Shown here one piece after another: positions 62,182 through 64,000 of a stretch of 64,000 nt of DNA. The position numbers and the translations under genes were made by a program. Within the stretch, counting starts at the first letter, position 1. Every line of letters begins with the position of its first letter. Source of the DNA: Spirochaetota bacterium. GTDB taxonomy: Bacteria; Spirochaetota; UBA4802; UBA5550. The notes beneath the pieces were generated by a model. It did not search any database. It saw only the letters and a list, made by a program, of their open reading frames with translations, and was not told the origin of the DNA. The DNA lies in assembly GCA_017999915.1 (NCBI GenBank), contig JAGNKX010000003.1, positions 186,001 through 250,000 of the forward strand. Reading direction: 5' to 3'.

Positions 62182-62229
62182 GGCGCCGCGACCGGCTAGG
62201 CTTTACTTAAGAAAAAACTTATCCTGCTC

Positions 62230-62286
62230 GGCGTTCGTATGCGGCCTCCTGCGGACGAACGCCTCCCGCGGCATCCCTGCCGCGGG
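62230..62286. other. Tandem stem-loops beside the acetyltransferase gene
   Basis: GGCGTTCGT pairs with ACGAACGCC (62230-62263), and CCCGCGGCA pairs with TGCCGCGGG (62265-62286). They follow the stop of the acetyltransferase gene at 62306 and could terminate it. Confidence 0.45.
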
Positions 62287-62305
62287 TCTTAGCGGTGTAT
62301 TATCC

Positions 62306-62779
62306 TTAAAAAAAAATTTCCTGATAGTAATTATTTCCTTTAAATCCATTTTTCTCATACCATTCGTATGAATTTTCATTTGAAATCAGACTTGCTTTGC
62401 TGACATTGTTTTCTTTAAAAAAATTTATTATTGCCTTAATTATTTGTGTTCCATATCCTTTTTTTCGGTATTCCTCCTTTGTGTTCATGTTGAATATATA
62501 ACCTTCTAAACCAGGGTTGTCCAAGTTGACTGGTGGTTTATGTATTATTGCACCCATTCCAATCGATACTATTTCTAACGTTGATTGATTTTCATAAAAA
62601 TAAATTATCATTGTATCTGATAGCAAATTACTTTCAAAGTAATTATAATTAATTTCAAACATTTTATTAAATTCATAGTCGGATTTAATTTTTCCAACTT
62701 CTTTCCACAAGTTTAGCCGTAAATTAATAATTTTCGGCAAATCTTTAATTTCCGCTTTTTTAAAAAATAATTCATTCAT
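62306..62779 (-). CDS. GNAT-family N-acetyltransferase, AT-rich
   Basis: The protein has 157 residues. It has the acetyl-CoA motif EEYRKKGYGTQIIKAIINFFK and the C-terminal SYEWYEKNGFKGN typical of GNAT enzymes. Its codon use (AAT, AAA, TTA, ATT) and base content are far more AT-rich than the neighbours, which suggests recent transfer. The substrate is unknown. No ribosome site is clear. Confidence 0.9.
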   Translation of the reverse strand: MNELFFKKAEIKDLPKIINLRLNLWKEVGKIKSDYEFNKMFEINYNYFESNLLSDTMIIYFYENQSTLEIVSIGMGAIIHKPPVNLDNPGLEGYIFNMNTKEEYRKKGYGTQIIKAIINFFKENNVSKASLISNENSYEWYEKNGFKGNNYYQEIFF

Positions 62780-62869
62780 TTTGTTAAATGATTCCGGGCT
62801 TGACTTGCGTCCAGTTAATATATGAGATCAGCATTATTGATTGTTGTTTTTTAATACATAATGTCAATG

Positions 62870-64000
62870 CTATTCTCTGCGTGCCGCCATTTTACAGATT
62901 AACAGGAAAATCATCACCCCGACCGGAACAACCATCCACCAGTCCCCGAACCTGGTGTAGACCGTTAACATTTCACGGTTGATCGGCACGTCCAATACCT
63001 GGAATCCCTTCGTCTCCGGCGCGGTCATGACCGGGCCTGCGAGGGGAGTAACGTACGCGCCGGTCATGTCGATGAAGCCGGCCGCGCCGTTGTTCACTGA
63101 CCGCACCAGGGCCCTCCGGGTCTCGATGGCGCGGATCCGGGCCAGGGCGAAGTGCTGGTAAGTTTCGATGGTGTTCCCGTACCACCCGTCCTGGGTTATA
63201 TTGACGATGAAATCGGGATTTCGCTTGTCGGGGTTATTGAAGAAGGAGCGTACATGGTCCGGCAGGATCGATTCAAAGCAGATGAGGGGGAGAAAATATC
63301 CGTCCGGCGAAAAGGCGCGGCCTTCGGGGAATTTCTTCTCGAAATCGCGGGGGCTTGTGCCCCGTACTGATTCGTACCCGAGGATGTCCGCTGTTTGAAA
63401 GGGCTTATCCCTGTTCACGACGCTGTAGGCGATCAGGTTCGATACGGCCCCGCTGCTGAACCTCGACGCGCCGATGATCTCCTGCGCCGCTTTCTTAAGG
63501 CCCAGGTGCCGAAGCAGGCCCTCGCCCGGCATGTATTCGCCGAAGGCGAGAAGCCTTCTCTTCTGGTACGTGTCGCGGCGCTTCCCGTCCCTGGAATACA
63601 GTACCGAGGAATTGAACATGGCCATTTCCTTTCCGCCGCGCCCGTCCGGCACAAACCGGAAGGCGGCCTCGTTAAGGAAGATGTCCGCGTTCCAGTTGTA
63701 GGCGAGGAGCTGTGCCATGAGCTCCGCGTCGGGCGAATATTCTTTCATGCGCCTGCTCGCCTCCGTGTCCTCGGCGCACATGAAGGGAACGGCCGATTCC
63801 GGGAGCACGATCAGGTCCAGGCGCCCCCCGGAGGCCCGGGCAGCTTCAGCGACAAGGCCGGGAATGGTGTCGAACATGAGCTTGTTCAGGATTGCGGCGT
63901 TGACCAGTTTCTCGTCCTCGGGGGGGGCGTTGGGATTGATAATGGCGACCCGCACCGACGGCAGGGTCTTCTGTATCTCCGTCATGCGGTGTATCTGTAT
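62870..64000 (-). CDS. lnt: Apolipoprotein N-acyltransferase, C-terminal part (cut by window edge)
   Basis: The frame is open at the right edge; 376 residues are visible. The nitrilase-like domain has the catalytic triad of Lnt: Glu in VLPESAVPF, Lys in DTYQKRRLLAFGEYMPG, and Cys in LICFESILPD, plus the VNITQDGWYG motif and a C-terminal membrane segment (VVPVGVMIFLLI). Lnt adds the third acyl chain to lipoproteins at the outer face of the inner membrane, and so serves the many lipoproteins of this window. The N-terminal membrane helices are missing because of the edge. Confidence 0.95.
   Translation of the reverse strand: MQIHRMTEIQKTLPSVRVAIINPNAPPEDEKLVNAAILNKLMFDTIPGLVAEAARASGGRLDLIVLPESAVPFMCAEDTEASRRMKEYSPDAELMAQLLAYNWNADIFLNEAAFRFVPDGRGGKEMAMFNSSVLYSRDGKRRDTYQKRRLLAFGEYMPGEGLLRHLGLKKAAQEIIGASRFSSGAVSNLIAYSVVNRDKPFQTADILGYESVRGTSPRDFEKKFPEGRAFSPDGYFLPLICFESILPDHVRSFFNNPDKRNPDFIVNITQDGWYGNTIETYQHFALARIRAIETRRALVRSVNNGAAGFIDMTGAYVTPLAGPVMTAPETKGFQVLDVPINREMLTVYTRFGDWWMVVPVGVMIFLLICKMAARRE

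Noticed and set aside
1-64000. tRNA or rRNA genes, CRISPR arrays, prophage or transposase genes
   Set aside because: I looked for these on both strands by eye and saw no convincing example. A covariance-model search would be needed to exclude a small RNA.

Overview
This window comes from the chromosome of a diderm (Gram-negative) bacterium. Apolipoprotein N-acyltransferase, a FadL-type porin, several C-terminal outer-membrane barrels and many lipobox-bearing proteins show two membranes. Two 7TM-DISM receptors, a SpoIIE-type phosphatase fused to a hybrid kinase, a very large kinase/ATPase/histidine-kinase protein and an ECF sigma/caspase locus resemble the signalling repertoire of Spirochaetota, particularly Leptospira-like lineages. 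That placement is inference: there is no rRNA or other decisive marker. No tRNA, rRNA, CRISPR array, prophage or transposase gene was seen.

Layout. 1-2.2 kb: two membrane-linked glycosyltransferases (one cut by the left edge). 2.4-12.1 kb: mixed housekeeping genes: an ICMT-like methyltransferase with a doubtful 5' end, a frameshifted lipoprotein, SrkA kinase, a CDF metal exporter, a crotonase, two tiny Cys-rich proteins, HtpX and BioY. 12.2-23.3 kb is rich in signalling: a REC-GGDEF protein, a PQQ-type propeller, an MCP, a B12 radical-SAM protein and a 7TM kinase-receiver-phosphatase. 23.5-26.1 kb: a methyltransferase, a TetR regulator and a membrane protein with a palindrome at its promoter. 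26.1-29.8 kb is an AT-richer accessory zone with gene relics, repeats, two paralogous secreted proteins, a CsgG-like protein and a small lipoprotein.

29.9-37 kb is the most distinctive part. An ECF sigma factor, its membrane anti-sigma partner and a secreted caspase-like protease fused to an outer-membrane barrel form one tight operon. Upstream lie a second protein with the same barrel and a 7TM receptor fused to an AraC DNA-binding domain. A third, decayed copy of the barrel lies at 26.14 kb. This looks like an envelope-sensing system whose output may include proteolysis.

37.3-42.1 kb: two cadherin-like beta-sandwich lipoproteins and a FadL-family porin. 42.1-49.8 kb: STAS protein, a secreted protein, ATC-hydrolase-like enzyme, acyl-CoA synthetase with a MaoC hydratase, an exported ankyrin protein and a KASIII-like synthase, suggesting acyl-CoA or lipid chemistry. 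50.1-56.3 kb: the roughly 2000-residue signalling protein. 56.3-64 kb: small proteins, a beta-lactamase-fold hydrolase, a pair of related Fe-S proteins, an AT-rich acetyltransferase and the C-terminal part of Lnt.

Intergenic DNA carries several families of inverted-repeat elements (7.6, 9.8, 12.1, 26.2, 43.5 and 62.1 kb) and perfect palindromes at 2.2, 23.5, 25.4 and 62.1 kb.
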